A stretch of 64,000 nt of DNA from Mycolicibacterium holsaticum DSM 44478 = JCM 12374 (GTDB lineage Bacteria > Actinomycetota > Actinomycetes > Mycobacteriales > Mycobacteriaceae), in NCBI RefSeq assembly GCF_019645835.1, contig NZ_CP080998.1:4154001-4218000 (forward strand). Reading direction: 5' to 3'. This document shows positions 20,935 through 29,154 of the stretch, piece after piece. Position 1 is the first letter of the stretch. Each line of letters begins with the position of its first letter. A model generated the notes under the pieces. That model searched no databases. It worked only from the letters and a program-made list of their open reading frames with translations, and had not been told where the DNA came from. The translations under genes and the position numbers were made by a program.

Positions 20935-23601
20935 ATGTCAAATGTCGCCGGCCGTCCGGCTCCGACGAGCCGATCCATTCCCCCTGCGCTGACCGTCCGG
21001 TACGACGGCTCGACGCGAAGTTTCGCGCCGGGCAACGACGTGGTCGTCGGTCGAGACCTGCGCGCCGACGTCCGTATCGCCCATCCGCTGATCTCGCGGG
21101 CACACCTGGTGCTGCGGTTCGATCAGGGCCGGTGGGTCGCGATCGACAACGGCAGCCTCAACGGGATGTTCGTCAACAACCGCCGCGTGCCCGCAGTCGA
21201 CATCGTCGACGGGCAGAGCATCAACATCGGCAACCCCGACGGTCCGCGGCTGACCTTCGAGGTCGGTCGCCATCAAGGCGCCGCGGGCCGCACGCCGACC
21301 ACGGCGGTGCCCATCGCCACCCAGCAGCGCCCGGGCTCGGGAAACTGGCCCACCGCGGGACCTCAGGTTCCGGAGGTTTCGGCACTACCGCCGTCGCACA
21401 TGTCGCGGCCGCAACCGACCTACCCCACGCAGCCCCCGCCGCCGCGATATCCCACCGGGCCGCAGGCACATACCCCCGGCGCCACGACCTACCCGCCGAG
21501 CACCCCGCAACCGGCTCGGCGCGCCCCTGCGCCGATGTCGTCGTCGTCGCTGGAATCGGTGACGGCGATGGGGCCGACGGCCGCACCCCGCTCCAGCGAG
21601 GGCAACCTCGCGACCAGCATGCTCAAGATCCTGCGGCCCGGCAGGCCCGCCGACGCCGGCGTGCCGGGCGCCGTCAAGATCGGCCGCGCCACCGACAACG
21701 ACATCGTCGTGCCCGACGTGCTGGCGTCACGCCACCACGCCACGCTGGTGCCCACCGCGGCAGGTACGGAGATCCGCGACAACCGCAGCATCAACGGCAC
21801 GTTCGTCAACGGGGCGCGGGTGGACACGGCGGTGCTGCACGACGGGGACACCGTCACGATCGGCAACATCGACCTGGTCTTCTCGGGCGGCACCCTGGTC
21901 CGGCGCACCGAGACCGAGGCGGCCACCCGCACCGGCGGGCTCGAGGTGCACGGGGTCACCTGGACGATCGAGAACAACAAGACGCTGCTGGACAACATCT
22001 CGATCGCGGCGCGGCCGGGCACGTTGACGGCCGTGATCGGCCCGTCCGGCGCGGGCAAGTCGACGTTCGCCCGGCTGGTGGCCGGCTACACGCATCCGAC
22101 GTCGGGCACCGTGACCTTCGAGGGCCACAACATCCACGCCGAGTACGCCTCGCTGCGCTCCCGGATCGGGATGGTGCCCCAGGACGACGTGGTGCACGGT
22201 CAGCTGACCGTCAACCAGGCGCTGATGTACGCCGCCGAACTGCGGCTGCCCCCGGACACCACCCGAGAAGACCGCGAACAGGTCGTCGCGCAGGTGCTCG
22301 AGGAGCTGGAGATGACCCGGCACGCCGACACCCGCGTCGACAAGCTGTCCGGCGGGCAGCGCAAGCGGGCGTCGGTGGCGCTGGAACTGCTCACCGGCCC
22401 GTCGTTGCTGATCCTGGACGAGCCGACGTCGGGTCTGGACCCGGCGCTGGACCGGCAGGTCATGACGATGCTGCGGCAACTCGCCGACGCCGGCCGTGTG
22501 GTGCTGGTCGTCACGCACTCGCTGACCTACCTCGACGTGTGCGATCAGGTGCTGCTGCTGGCTCCCGGCGGTATGACGGCGTTCTACGGCCCGCCCAACC
22601 AGATCGGTTCGTCGATGGGCACCACCAACTGGGCCGACATCTTCAGCGCGGTGGCCAGCGATCCGGAAGCGGCCAACCAGAGGTTCCTGGCACAGCACGG
22701 TCCCCCGCCGCCCCCGCCGCCGACCGAGCGGCCCTCCGACCTCGGCAACCCGACGCGCACCAGCGTGCGCAGGCAGTTCTCGACGATCGCGCGACGCCAG
22801 GTGCGGCTGGTGGTGTCGGACCGCGGTTACTTCGCGTTCCTGATGCTGCTGCCGTTCATCATGGGCGTGCTGTCGCTTTCGGTACCCGGCGACGTCGGCT
22901 TCGGTGTGCCCGTGCCCGCGATCCAGGGCGGCGCAGCGCCCAACGAACCCGGCCAGATCCTGGTGATGCTCAACGTCGGTGCCATCTTCATGGGCACCGC
23001 GCTGACGATCCGCGCACTGATCGGCGAACGAGCGATCTATCGCCGCGAGCAGGCGGTCGGATTGTCAACGACGGCATACCTTTTGGCGAAGATTTTCGTA
23101 TTCACCGTGTTCGCGGTCATCCAGTCGGCGATCGTCACCGCCATCGCGATCATCGGTAAGGGTTGGGGCGCAGGCGCAGTGGAGCGGGGGGCGCTGATCG
23201 GCAACCGCAGCATCGAGTTGTTCGTCGACATCGCGGTGACGACGGTGGCCGCGGCCATGGTCGGGCTGGCACTGTCGGCGCTGGCGAAATCCAACGAACA
23301 GATCATGCCGCTGTTGGTGGTGGCGATCATGTCGCAGCTGGTGTTCTCCGGCGGCATGATCCCCGTCACGGACCGCATCGTGCTCGACCAGATGTCCTGG
23401 TTCACCCCGGCGCGCTGGGGTTTCGCGGCGTCGGCGTCGACGATCGACCTGATCCGGCTCGTGCCGGGCCCGCTGACGCCCGACGACCGGCACTGGGAGC
23501 ATTCGTCGGGCACCTGGCTGTTCGACATGGCCATGCTGGCCGCGATCTGCGTGGGCTACGCGTCGTTCGTGCGCTGGAAGATCCGGCTAAAAGGCGCCTG
23601 A
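20935..23601 (+). CDS. ABC transporter with two FHA domains (Rv1747 type)
   Basis: An 888-residue fused ABC exporter closely matching Rv1747. FHA1 lies at about 35-95 (GRDLRADVRIAHPLISRAH, NGSLNGMFVNN) and FHA2 at about 245-305 (GRATDNDIVVPDVLASRHH, NRSINGTFVNG); they bind phosphothreonine peptides. The 120-220 linker is Pro/Thr/Ser-rich and a likely target of Ser/Thr kinases such as PknF. The nucleotide-binding domain has Walker A GPSGAGKS at 369-376, signature LSGGQ near 478 and Walker B LLILDEPTSGLDP. The C-terminal ABC2-type membrane domain (about 625-885) has six helices. The start at 20935 gives the family N terminus. Rv1747 is linked to export of phosphatidylinositol mannosides; equivalence is inferred. 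Confidence 0.92.
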   Translation: MSNVAGRPAPTSRSIPPALTVRYDGSTRSFAPGNDVVVGRDLRADVRIAHPLISRAHLVLRFDQGRWVAIDNGSLNGMFVNNRRVPAVDIVDGQSINIGNPDGPRLTFEVGRHQGAAGRTPTTAVPIATQQRPGSGNWPTAGPQVPEVSALPPSHMSRPQPTYPTQPPPPRYPTGPQAHTPGATTYPPSTPQPARRAPAPMSSSSLESVTAMGPTAAPRSSEGNLATSMLKILRPGRPADAGVPGAVKIGRATDNDIVVPDVLASRHHATLVPTAAGTEIRDNRSINGTFVNGARVDTAVLHDGDTVTIGNIDLVFSGGTLVRRTETEAATRTGGLEVHGVTWTIENNKTLLDNISIAARPGTLTAVIGPSGAGKSTFARLVAGYTHPTSGTVTFEGHNIHAEYASLRSRIGMVPQDDVVHGQLTVNQALMYAAELRLPPDTTREDREQVVAQVLEELEMTRHADTRVDKLSGGQRKRASVALELLTGPSLLILDEPTSGLDPALDRQVMTMLRQLADAGRVVLVVTHSLTYLDVCDQVLLLAPGGMTAFYGPPNQIGSSMGTTNWADIFSAVASDPEAANQRFLAQHGPPPPPPPTERPSDLGNPTRTSVRRQFSTIARRQVRLVVSDRGYFAFLMLLPFIMGVLSLSVPGDVGFGVPVPAIQGGAAPNEPGQILVMLNVGAIFMGTALTIRALIGERAIYRREQAVGLSTTAYLLAKIFVFTVFAVIQSAIVTAIAIIGKGWGAGAVERGALIGNRSIELFVDIAVTTVAAAMVGLALSALAKSNEQIMPLLVVAIMSQLVFSGGMIPVTDRIVLDQMSWFTPARWGFAASASTIDLIRLVPGPLTPDDRHWEHSSGTWLFDMAMLAAICVGYASFVRWKIRLKGA

Positions 23602-23639
23602 TCACCGAAAACCGCACACAACCCGCGGACAGTGTTAGC

Positions 23640-23652
23640 GTGAAGCCTTCAC
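23640..23652. promoter_or_regulatory. Palindrome upstream of the hemophore-related gene
   Basis: GTGAAG-C-CTTCAC is a perfect 6-1-6 palindrome 22 bp before the ATG at 23675, and GGTATACC (23665-23672) is a second, overlapping the SD region. Position suits an operator or a leader structure. It does not look like the IdeR iron box (TTAGGTTAGGCTAACCTAA type). Confidence 0.35.
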
Positions 23653-23674
23653 TTCAGCCCGGAAGGTATACCGA

Positions 23675-24019
23675 ATGCGGTCGACGACGAAATTGGCTTT
23701 CGCCTCTGGCGGTATGGCCATGCTGCTGGCGACGGGTGCCGGCGTGGGGGCAGGTATCGCATCCGCGCAACCGGACATCGACACCATTGTGTACTCGACG
23801 TGCACCTATCCACAGGTCGTCGCGGCGCTGAACGCCGAATCGCCCCAGCTCGCCAGGCAGTTGGAGTCGGCTCCGGCGGCCACCGGCTGGCTGAAGAGCC
23901 TGATCGCCGCTCCGCCCGAGACGCGTCGCGGGATGGTCGCGCAGGCGCAGGCGACGCCGGGCGCCAGCCAGTTCACTCCGGTCATCATGCGGGTGGCCAG
24001 CACCTGCAACAACTTCTGA
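23675..24019 (+). CDS. Hemophore-related secreted protein (Rv0203-like)
   Basis: A 114-residue exported protein. Residues 1-31 form a signal peptide ending GAGIASA-QP. The mature part begins with the family pattern STCTYPQVVAALNAESP and ends MRVASTCNNF; two cysteines near each end are conserved in the mycobacterial haem-binding Rv0203 family and related proteins and probably form a disulfide. The SD GGAAGG is well placed. By family it may take part in haem handling outside the cell, but ligand residues cannot be assigned by eye. It stands alone, 73 bp after the ABC transporter and convergent with the amidohydrolase. Confidence 0.8.
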   Translation: MRSTTKLAFASGGMAMLLATGAGVGAGIASAQPDIDTIVYSTCTYPQVVAALNAESPQLARQLESAPAATGWLKSLIAAPPETRRGMVAQAQATPGASQFTPVIMRVASTCNNF

Positions 24020-24031
24020 GCGACACCGGCA

Positions 24032-25312
24032 TCAACCATCGCCGCGCAGCGGCGCCAACCGCTTGAGGGCCAACCCGCCTTCGAAGGGTCGGTAGGCGAA
24101 CGCCGCAGGCGCGGTATAACCGGTGTCCCCCAACGGCTTGTGCACTTGGTCGACGGTCGGGCCGATCTCGGTGGCCACCGGCGTGAGGGCGGCCAAGTCG
24201 AACCGGTACAGCCGTGCGGCGTTACCCGCCAGAATCTTGCGGCAGTCCTCCTCGGGCTGGTCGTGCAACGCCCACTGGATCGCCTGCCTGGAATGCGGCG
24301 CGAACCCTTCCTCGTGCGGATAGTCGCTGCCCCACATGAGGTGTTCTGGGCCAAGGTAAGCGATCATCGACGACTCGAACGGCGTGAGCTCAGAGGCCAG
24401 ATAGCAGTTGCGTTTGGCGTAGTCGCTGGGCGCCATGGTCAGCTCGTCGATCGACGAACCACCGAACATTCCGTACGTGCGGTTGCCGGCCTCGGATTTC
24501 ATGCTGGGCACCATCGCGTCGAGCATCATCATCTGGCCTTGTAGCCACAACGTGCCCTGTTCGGTGGCGACGAACCGCAGTTCGGGATGACGTTCGAAGA
24601 CGCCGGCCAGGATGAGGTGCGCAACCGTGCGCTGAGCCCACATCGCCATCTCGGTCACCAGCACCGCATTGGACGCCGGCTGGTCCATCGGCATCACCGG
24701 GCTTCCCGCCCCGGCATGCTGAACCACGGTGAGATCCAGTTCGGTGCACAGCGCCCACAGCGGCTCGTAGCGGGTGTGGAACAGCGGGGCGACCGACGGG
24801 TCGCCGGGTGAGACGGCGGGCACCAGCACACCGCCGAAGCAGCCATGCTCGGCGCCCCAACGGATCTCGTCGAGGGCCAGGTCGACGTCGTTCGGGAAGA
24901 CCTGGATCAGTCCCCGCCGCCGTGTCGGGGCTAGCGAACAGAAGTCGACCTGCCAGCGGTTGTGGGCTTGCACACCGGCCCAGCGCTTTTCGAACTCGGC
25001 ACGGGTGCGCGGCAGCGTGATGGTGATGTTCGGGGTGGTCGGGAAGAACGGTGGCACGGTGTTGGGCAGCAACACCTCGGCGGCCACCCCGTCGGCGTCC
25101 ATCTCCGACATTCGCAGGTCGTGATCCCAGTTGCGCTGCGCGGTGGCGATGACCAGGTCGTCGAACGGGCTGACGTAGGTTTTCGCCCACGCATCGAAGT
25201 CCTCGTGAAGCGCCGCGGGCAGGTATGGCTTGTAGTCGTACAGGTCGGCACCGGCGTGCGTGTCGGTGGAGATGACGACGTAGCGGTCGATGGTGTCCCA
25301 GGTGTCAGCCAT
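24032..25312 (-). CDS. Amidohydrolase-family (TIM-barrel) metal hydrolase
   Basis: A 426-residue protein of the amidohydrolase-2 family (decarboxylases and hydrolases with a single catalytic metal). The N-terminal strand reads VVISTDTHAGADLYDY, where the metal HxH is replaced by DxH as in many members. Later blocks are VQHAGAGSP, HLILAGVFERHPELRFVATE and the C-terminal catalytic aspartate in LMWGSDYPHEEG. The ATG at 25312 gives the normal N terminus. It lies 50 bp downstream of hmp on the same strand and may be co-transcribed, although nothing in the sequence links it to nitric oxide. The substrate is unknown. Confidence 0.82.
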   Translation of the reverse strand: MADTWDTIDRYVVISTDTHAGADLYDYKPYLPAALHEDFDAWAKTYVSPFDDLVIATAQRNWDHDLRMSEMDADGVAAEVLLPNTVPPFFPTTPNITITLPRTRAEFEKRWAGVQAHNRWQVDFCSLAPTRRRGLIQVFPNDVDLALDEIRWGAEHGCFGGVLVPAVSPGDPSVAPLFHTRYEPLWALCTELDLTVVQHAGAGSPVMPMDQPASNAVLVTEMAMWAQRTVAHLILAGVFERHPELRFVATEQGTLWLQGQMMMLDAMVPSMKSEAGNRTYGMFGGSSIDELTMAPSDYAKRNCYLASELTPFESSMIAYLGPEHLMWGSDYPHEEGFAPHSRQAIQWALHDQPEEDCRKILAGNAARLYRFDLAALTPVATEIGPTVDQVHKPLGDTGYTAPAAFAYRPFEGGLALKRLAPLRGDG

Positions 25313-25362
25313 GCCCCCATCCTTGCGCGCTGCCGCGCCGAATTCGGCGCTTTGCGTGGGTT

Positions 25363-26589
25363 TCAGGACAACAGCCAGTCGTTGGGTGAGAACAGCTCGC
25401 TGTGCACCCGTGCCGCCGGTACCCCGAGGGCCATCAGTTGGTTTCGCACCGCCTGCACGAAGCCGTTGTTGCCGCACAGGTAAACGTCGGCCGCGGCGGG
25501 CAGTTCGATGCCGTCCAGTGTCAGCAGCCCGGCATGCACCCCGGGCGCACCGCCGGTCAGGCCGTCCTCGTACCAGATGTCCAACGTGGCATTGGGCAGC
25601 GCGGCGAGCAGTTCGCGCTGTCGTTCGCGCAGCGGGTGGCTCTGGTCGCAACGGTCGGCGTGCAGCACCCGCACCGTGGTCGAGGGCGCGTCGGCCACCA
25701 GAGCTTCCAGAAGGCCGATCATCGGGGTGATGCCGATGCCTGCGGAGATGAGCACCAGCGGCCGCTCACCGGTCGGCGCGGGTAGGTCTCCGAACGGCAC
25801 GGTGACGTCGAGGATGTCGCCGACGCACACGTTGGCGGCGATCCAGCTGGACACCTCCCCCGCGGGCTGTTCGGCGGTGGCGGCCACCGGTTTGACCGCG
25901 AACGTCAGCTCGTGTGACCCCGGCTTGTTCACCAGGCTGTACTGGCGCAGCTGGCGGGCACCGTCGGGCATCGTGACCCCTATCGAAACATACTGCCCCG
26001 CAACGAATTCCGTCACCGGAACACCGTCGGGCCGAACCGTCAGCAGCACCGCGCCGGACGGGTCGTCGACGCGGGAGACGACGCGGGCACGGCGGTAGAC
26101 ATCGCCGTCGTCGACGCCGGCCGCTCGGTAGAGGTCGCGCTCTAGGTCGATCAGCGTCTGCGCCATGATCCAGTACACCCGGTCCCACGCGGCGGCGACC
26201 TCGTCGGTCACCGTGTCGGCGCCCAACACCGCGACGATCGCGGCGAACAGGTTGTCGTGCACGATCGGGTACTGCTCGGCGGTGACGCCCAACGACGCGT
26301 GTTTGTGGCCGATCCGCGACAGCAGCTCTGCAGGGTGGGGCAGGTCCGGGTCGACGAGGTGGGCGGCAAAGGTCGCGATCGAGGCGGCCAACGCCCGCTG
26401 CTGTGCGCCTTGGGCCTGATTGCCGCGGTTGAACAGGTTGCGCAGCAGTTCGGGATGGTTTTCGAACATCCGCCGGTAGAACTCCGCGGTGATCTCGTCG
26501 ATGTGTGCGCCGATCAGCGGAAGTGTCGCGGACACGATCTCGACATGCTGCGGTTCCAGCGCGAGCGGGGCAGCGGCAATCGCGGTCAT
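25363..26589 (-). CDS. hmp: Flavohemoglobin, nitric oxide dioxygenase
   Basis: A 408-residue flavohemoglobin that turns NO and O2 into nitrate. The globin domain (about 10-145) has the proximal haem ligand His97 in GHKHASLG and distal Tyr38 in AEFYRRMF. The FAD domain shows RQYSLVNKPG, and the NAD(P)H domain SAGIGITPM and LCGNNGFVQ. The order and length are canonical. Its ATG overlaps the stop of the nsrR-like gene in ATGA (26586-26589), so regulator and enzyme are translationally coupled and presumably induced together by NO. An AAAGGA SD is also present. Confidence 0.93.
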   Translation of the reverse strand: MTAIAAAPLALEPQHVEIVSATLPLIGAHIDEITAEFYRRMFENHPELLRNLFNRGNQAQGAQQRALAASIATFAAHLVDPDLPHPAELLSRIGHKHASLGVTAEQYPIVHDNLFAAIVAVLGADTVTDEVAAAWDRVYWIMAQTLIDLERDLYRAAGVDDGDVYRRARVVSRVDDPSGAVLLTVRPDGVPVTEFVAGQYVSIGVTMPDGARQLRQYSLVNKPGSHELTFAVKPVAATAEQPAGEVSSWIAANVCVGDILDVTVPFGDLPAPTGERPLVLISAGIGITPMIGLLEALVADAPSTTVRVLHADRCDQSHPLRERQRELLAALPNATLDIWYEDGLTGGAPGVHAGLLTLDGIELPAAADVYLCGNNGFVQAVRNQLMALGVPAARVHSELFSPNDWLLS

Positions 26590-27068
26590 CGGGCGGTCCT
26601 TTCGATGGGTTGCGGGTCGGGCTGCTGCCCGACCCGGGACTGCGGTCCAGAGATCACCAAAAGCCCTGTGTCCCTGGTCAGATCGCTGACGGTGTAGTGG
26701 TCGAGCTCGCGGTAGAACGCTTCCTTGGCCGCCGCCAGCGCACGCCGGAGCCGGCATGCCGGCACCAGCGGACACGGATCGGCACCGTCGCATTCGATGA
26801 CTTCCCTGTCGTCCTCCAGACGACGCACCAGCCAGCCCACCGATGCGTGACGTCCGGCGTCGGTGAGGCTGAGCCCGCCGACCCGGCCGCGGCGCGCGTG
26901 CACCACGCCCAGTTCCGCGAGCCGGGCGACCGCCTTGGCGACGTGGTGTTCGGAAACGTTGGCGCCCACGGCGATCGAGCGGGTGGTGATCCGCTGGTCG
27001 CCGGCTTCGCCGTCGGCCAGCAGCATCATGGCGCGTAGCCCGAGGTCGGTGAAGCGGGTCAGCTGCAT
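26586..27068 (-). CDS. nsrR: Rrf2-family nitric-oxide-sensing repressor NsrR
   Basis: A 160-residue Rrf2 regulator. The winged helix (MQLTRFTDLGLRAMMLLAD, then VSEHHVAKAVARLAELG) is followed by three cysteines at 93, 99 and 105 (CDGADPCPLVPAC), the same positions I recall for the 4Fe-4S ligands of Streptomyces NsrR. NO damage to the cluster would release repression. A 17-bp palindrome abuts the ATG, and TACGGT inside it matches TANNNT at the spacing expected for a leaderless mRNA. No SD exists. hmp follows with a 4-base overlap, giving an autoregulated NO-detoxification operon. Confidence 0.88.
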   Translation of the reverse strand: MQLTRFTDLGLRAMMLLADGEAGDQRITTRSIAVGANVSEHHVAKAVARLAELGVVHARRGRVGGLSLTDAGRHASVGWLVRRLEDDREVIECDGADPCPLVPACRLRRALAAAKEAFYRELDHYTVSDLTRDTGLLVISGPQSRVGQQPDPQPIERTAR

Positions 27069-27084
27069 ACTACGGACCGTAGTA
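27068..27084 (-). promoter_or_regulatory. NsrR operator candidate overlapping a leaderless promoter
   Basis: TACTACGG-T-CCGTAGTA (minus strand) is a perfect 8-1-8 palindrome that includes the first base of the nsrR start codon. TACGGT within it fits a mycobacterial -10 (TANNNT) placed about 7-13 bases before ATG, implying transcription from the A of ATG. A bound repressor would cover -10 and +1. Confidence 0.65.
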
Positions 27085-27126
27085 ATTCGGCCTCGGCGAT
27101 GCGACGGTTGCCGATGTGTGCTTGAA

Positions 27127-27147
27127 CACGTCGCGACGTGCGGTTTT
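27127..27147 (+). terminator. Hairpin plus T-run, oriented against the flanking genes
   Basis: CACGTCGCGACGTG (27127-27140) is a perfect palindrome able to form a 5-bp stem with a CGCG loop, followed by CGGTTTTTT on the plus strand. This is the layout of an intrinsic terminator for rightward transcription, but both neighbours (mfpA and nsrR) are leftward. It might stop antisense transcripts, or the palindrome may act on the leftward strand without a U-tract. Confidence 0.4.
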
Positions 27148-27176
27148 TTGATCAGCGAGTTTGTCTTCGGTGCTGG

Positions 27177-27740
27177 TCAGCCGCCGTGGATGTCCAGGCC
27201 GTGCGCGGCGGCGTAGGCCAGGGCCTGCGCGACGTCGATCTTGGCGCCGCGCAGTGTGGCAGTGGTCCACAGCGTCGGGTCGATGCGCGCCCCGCGCAGA
27301 TCGGCCTCGTCGAAGCGGGTGTTCTGCACCCGCGCCCCGCCCAGGTCGGCGCCGCGAAGCACCGCCTTGCGCAGATCGGCGTCCACCAGGCCGGCTTCTC
27401 TGAGCCGGCTCCCGGACAGGTCGACGCCGCGCAGGTCGCAGCCGCCCAGCACCGCCAGCGTGAAGTCGACGTCGACCAGGATCAGCGGCCGCAACCGGGC
27501 GTTGGTGAACACCGAGCCGAGCAGGCTGCATTGCCGAAAGCTGCTGTGGTGCAGGGTAGCCCGCTCGAAGGCGCAGTTGCGGAACGCCGAGCCGACGTGC
27601 TCGGACTCGGTCAGGTCGACGCCGCGGAAATCGCACTCGTCGAACACGGTGCGTTCGGTGCGCAGCCGGCTGAGGTCCTCGTTCCGGAAGTCGTGGCCGA
27701 CGAATTCCTTTTCGGCCCAGACCGTTTCGTCGGTGTCCAC
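27177..27740 (-). CDS. mfpA: Pentapeptide repeat protein MfpA
   Basis: A 187-residue right-handed quadrilateral beta-helix protein matching MfpA (Rv3361c, 183 residues). It mimics B-DNA, binds DNA gyrase and lowers fluoroquinolone susceptibility. Pentapeptide A(D/N)LXX-type repeats run almost throughout, for example FDECDFRGVDL, FRNCAFERATL, GCDLRGVDLSGSRL and ADLRKAVLRGADL. The C-terminal AYAAAHGLDIHGG is the dimer-interface tail. The GTG start at 27740 follows the GTPase stop with no gap. It is the last gene of a five-gene operon, and the four genes before it probably control it. Confidence 0.94.
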   Translation of the reverse strand: MDTDETVWAEKEFVGHDFRNEDLSRLRTERTVFDECDFRGVDLTESEHVGSAFRNCAFERATLHHSSFRQCSLLGSVFTNARLRPLILVDVDFTLAVLGGCDLRGVDLSGSRLREAGLVDADLRKAVLRGADLGGARVQNTRFDEADLRGARIDPTLWTTATLRGAKIDVAQALAYAAAHGLDIHGG

Positions 27741-28385
27741 TCAGCTGGGCAATGTCGTGAGGCTGGCGAGCGCGTATTCGGTGACGGTGATCAACGCTGC
27801 GCGCGCGGACCGGCGATCACGGGCGTCGACGGTGATCACCGGAACCCGCTCGGACAACGCCAGCGCCTTGCGCACCGCACCGACGGGATATCTTGGGGCG
27901 TCGTCGAATTGGTTCACTGCGATCAGGAACGGCAGCTTACGCGCCTCGAAGAAGTCGACCGCGGCGAAGCTGTCGGCGAGGCGGCGGACGTCGACCAGGA
28001 TGATGGCGCCGATCGCGCCGCGCACCAGGTCGTCCCACATGAACCAGAACCGCCGCTGTCCCGGCGTGCCGAACAAATACAGCACGAGGTCCTCGGCCAG
28101 GGTGATGCGCCCGAAGTCCATGGCCACCGTGGTGGTGTTCTTGTCCGGGGTGGCGTCGAGGCCGTCGATGCCTGTCGATGCGTCGGTGAACAGCGCTTCG
28201 GTTCGCAGCGGCATGATCTCGGAGACGGCGCCCACGAACGTTGTCTTGCCGGCTCCGAAGCCGCCGGAGACGACGATCTTGGCCGAGGATGAGCGCTCGC
28301 GCGAAGACCATGAGGAGGATGAGCGCTCGCGCTCGCGCGCAGACCGCGTCGAGGCGTGGCGCCCCTCAGAGTGCCCTGAGGCCAC
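27741..28385 (-). CDS. mfpB: MfpB-like small GTPase with an unusual N-terminal insertion
   Basis: A 214-residue conservon-type GTPase (Rv3362c homologue). The P-loop is GGFGAGKT, the switch-II segment LFGTPGQRRFWFMW, and the specificity motif is NQFD. MfpB-type GTPases act together with MfpA. The N terminus MASGHSEGRHAST aligns with the M. tuberculosis start, but is followed by about 22 extra residues rich in Ser, Arg and Glu before KIVVSGGF; in M. tuberculosis only a Lys separates them, as I recall. The extra DNA is a 30-bp-period repeat (28285-28344). The GTG start at 28385 overlaps the upstream DUF742 gene by 20 bp. Confidence 0.88.
   Translation of the reverse strand: MASGHSEGRHASTRSARERERSSSSWSSRERSSSAKIVVSGGFGAGKTTFVGAVSEIMPLRTEALFTDASTGIDGLDATPDKNTTTVAMDFGRITLAEDLVLYLFGTPGQRRFWFMWDDLVRGAIGAIILVDVRRLADSFAAVDFFEARKLPFLIAVNQFDDAPRYPVGAVRKALALSERVPVITVDARDRRSARAALITVTEYALASLTTLPS
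28285..28344. repeat. Direct repeat of 30-bp period inside mfpB
   Basis: GAGGATGAGCGCTCGCGC occurs at 28285-28302 and again at 28315-28332, with similar flanks (GAAGACC and GCAGACC), giving two units of about 30 bp. The core GAGCGCTC is self-complementary. It lies in frame in the N-terminal coding region of the GTPase and encodes the Ser/Arg/Glu-rich stretch. Confidence 0.8.
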
Positions 28386-28737
28386 GCAGCGTCCTCCCTA
28401 TCAGTTCGCGTCGTTCGTCTGGCGTCGCCGCATCGTCGAGGGTGGTGTGCACCCGCAGGTAACCCTGCGTCACCAGGTCTCCGATCAGCACCCGTGCCAC
28501 ACCAAGCGGCAAGGATAGCTGCGCGGCGATCTCGGCGACCGACGGGTGATCGTGGCACAGCCGCAGGATCTGGCCCCGTACATCGTTACCGGGCCACCGG
28601 ATCGGCTTGTCGTCGGGCAGTGTCTCGATCGGCGCCTCGATCGGCAGATGGACGCCCGGGTCGGTGCGCCCGGCGGTCAGGATGTAGGGCCGCACGAGGC
28701 TCGGCTCGTCGGCGAGATCGCGTTCCCATTGGTCCAT
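28366..28737 (-). CDS. DUF742 protein of the GTPase conservon
   Basis: A 123-residue DUF742 protein, homologous to Rv3363c. VRPYILTAGRTDP near the N terminus is the family signature, and the C-terminal half resembles a winged helix (SVAEIAAQLSLPLGVARVLIGDLVTQGYLRVH). In actinobacterial conservons DUF742 proteins sit between the Roadblock protein and the GTPase and are thought to take part in the same membrane-associated complex. It is 6 bp downstream of the Roadblock gene and overlaps the GTPase start by 20 bp. Confidence 0.87.
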   Translation of the reverse strand: MDQWERDLADEPSLVRPYILTAGRTDPGVHLPIEAPIETLPDDKPIRWPGNDVRGQILRLCHDHPSVAEIAAQLSLPLGVARVLIGDLVTQGYLRVHTTLDDAATPDERRELIGRTLRGLRAL

Positions 28738-28743
28738 ACGCGC

Positions 28744-29154
28744 TCACGAGTGCGAGGGTGCGCGCCGCCGCCCCGACTGCACCACAGAACCCACCCGTTC
28801 CACCAAGATCGCCATCTCGTAACCGATTTGGCCGATGTCGCAGTTACGTGTCGCCAGCGTCGCCAGATTCGATCCGTCGCCGACGCGCATCAGCAACAGG
28901 TAGCCGTTCTCCATCTCGACCACCGACTGCAACACGTGGCCGCCGTCGAACAGCTGCGCGGCGCCGGTCGACAGGCTGGCCAACCCCGAGGCCACCGCGG
29001 CGAGTTGGTCGGCACGTTCGGTCGGAATGTGCGCGCTGGCCGCCATCAGCAGCCCGTCAGCGGACACCAGCACGGCGTGCGAGACTCCCGGCACTTCGCT
29101 GGCGAATTTGGAGACCAGCCAATCAAGCGAGTCGCGCTGCGGCTGATGGCTCAT
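28744..29154 (-). CDS. Roadblock/LC7 domain protein of the mfp conservon
   Basis: A 136-residue Roadblock/LC7 protein, homologous to Rv3364c. The fold signature [27 protein letters not shown] and the later [20 protein letters not shown] are clear. Such proteins act as regulators or scaffolds of small GTPases. The ATG overlaps the sensor-kinase-like gene stop by four bases (29151-29154). Confidence 0.9.
   Translation of the reverse strand: MSHQPQRDSLDWLVSKFASEVPGVSHAVLVSADGLLMAASAHIPTERADQLAAVASGLASLSTGAAQLFDGGHVLQSVVEMENGYLLLMRVGDGSNLATLATRNCDIGQIGYEMAILVERVGSVVQSGRRRAPSHS

Noticed and set aside
20744..20992. 82-codon frame taken as an intact small gene
   Set aside because: After about 18 codons it becomes Arg/His-rich and runs into the ABC transporter; the neighbouring frame gives the coherent continuation, so a frameshift is the better reading.
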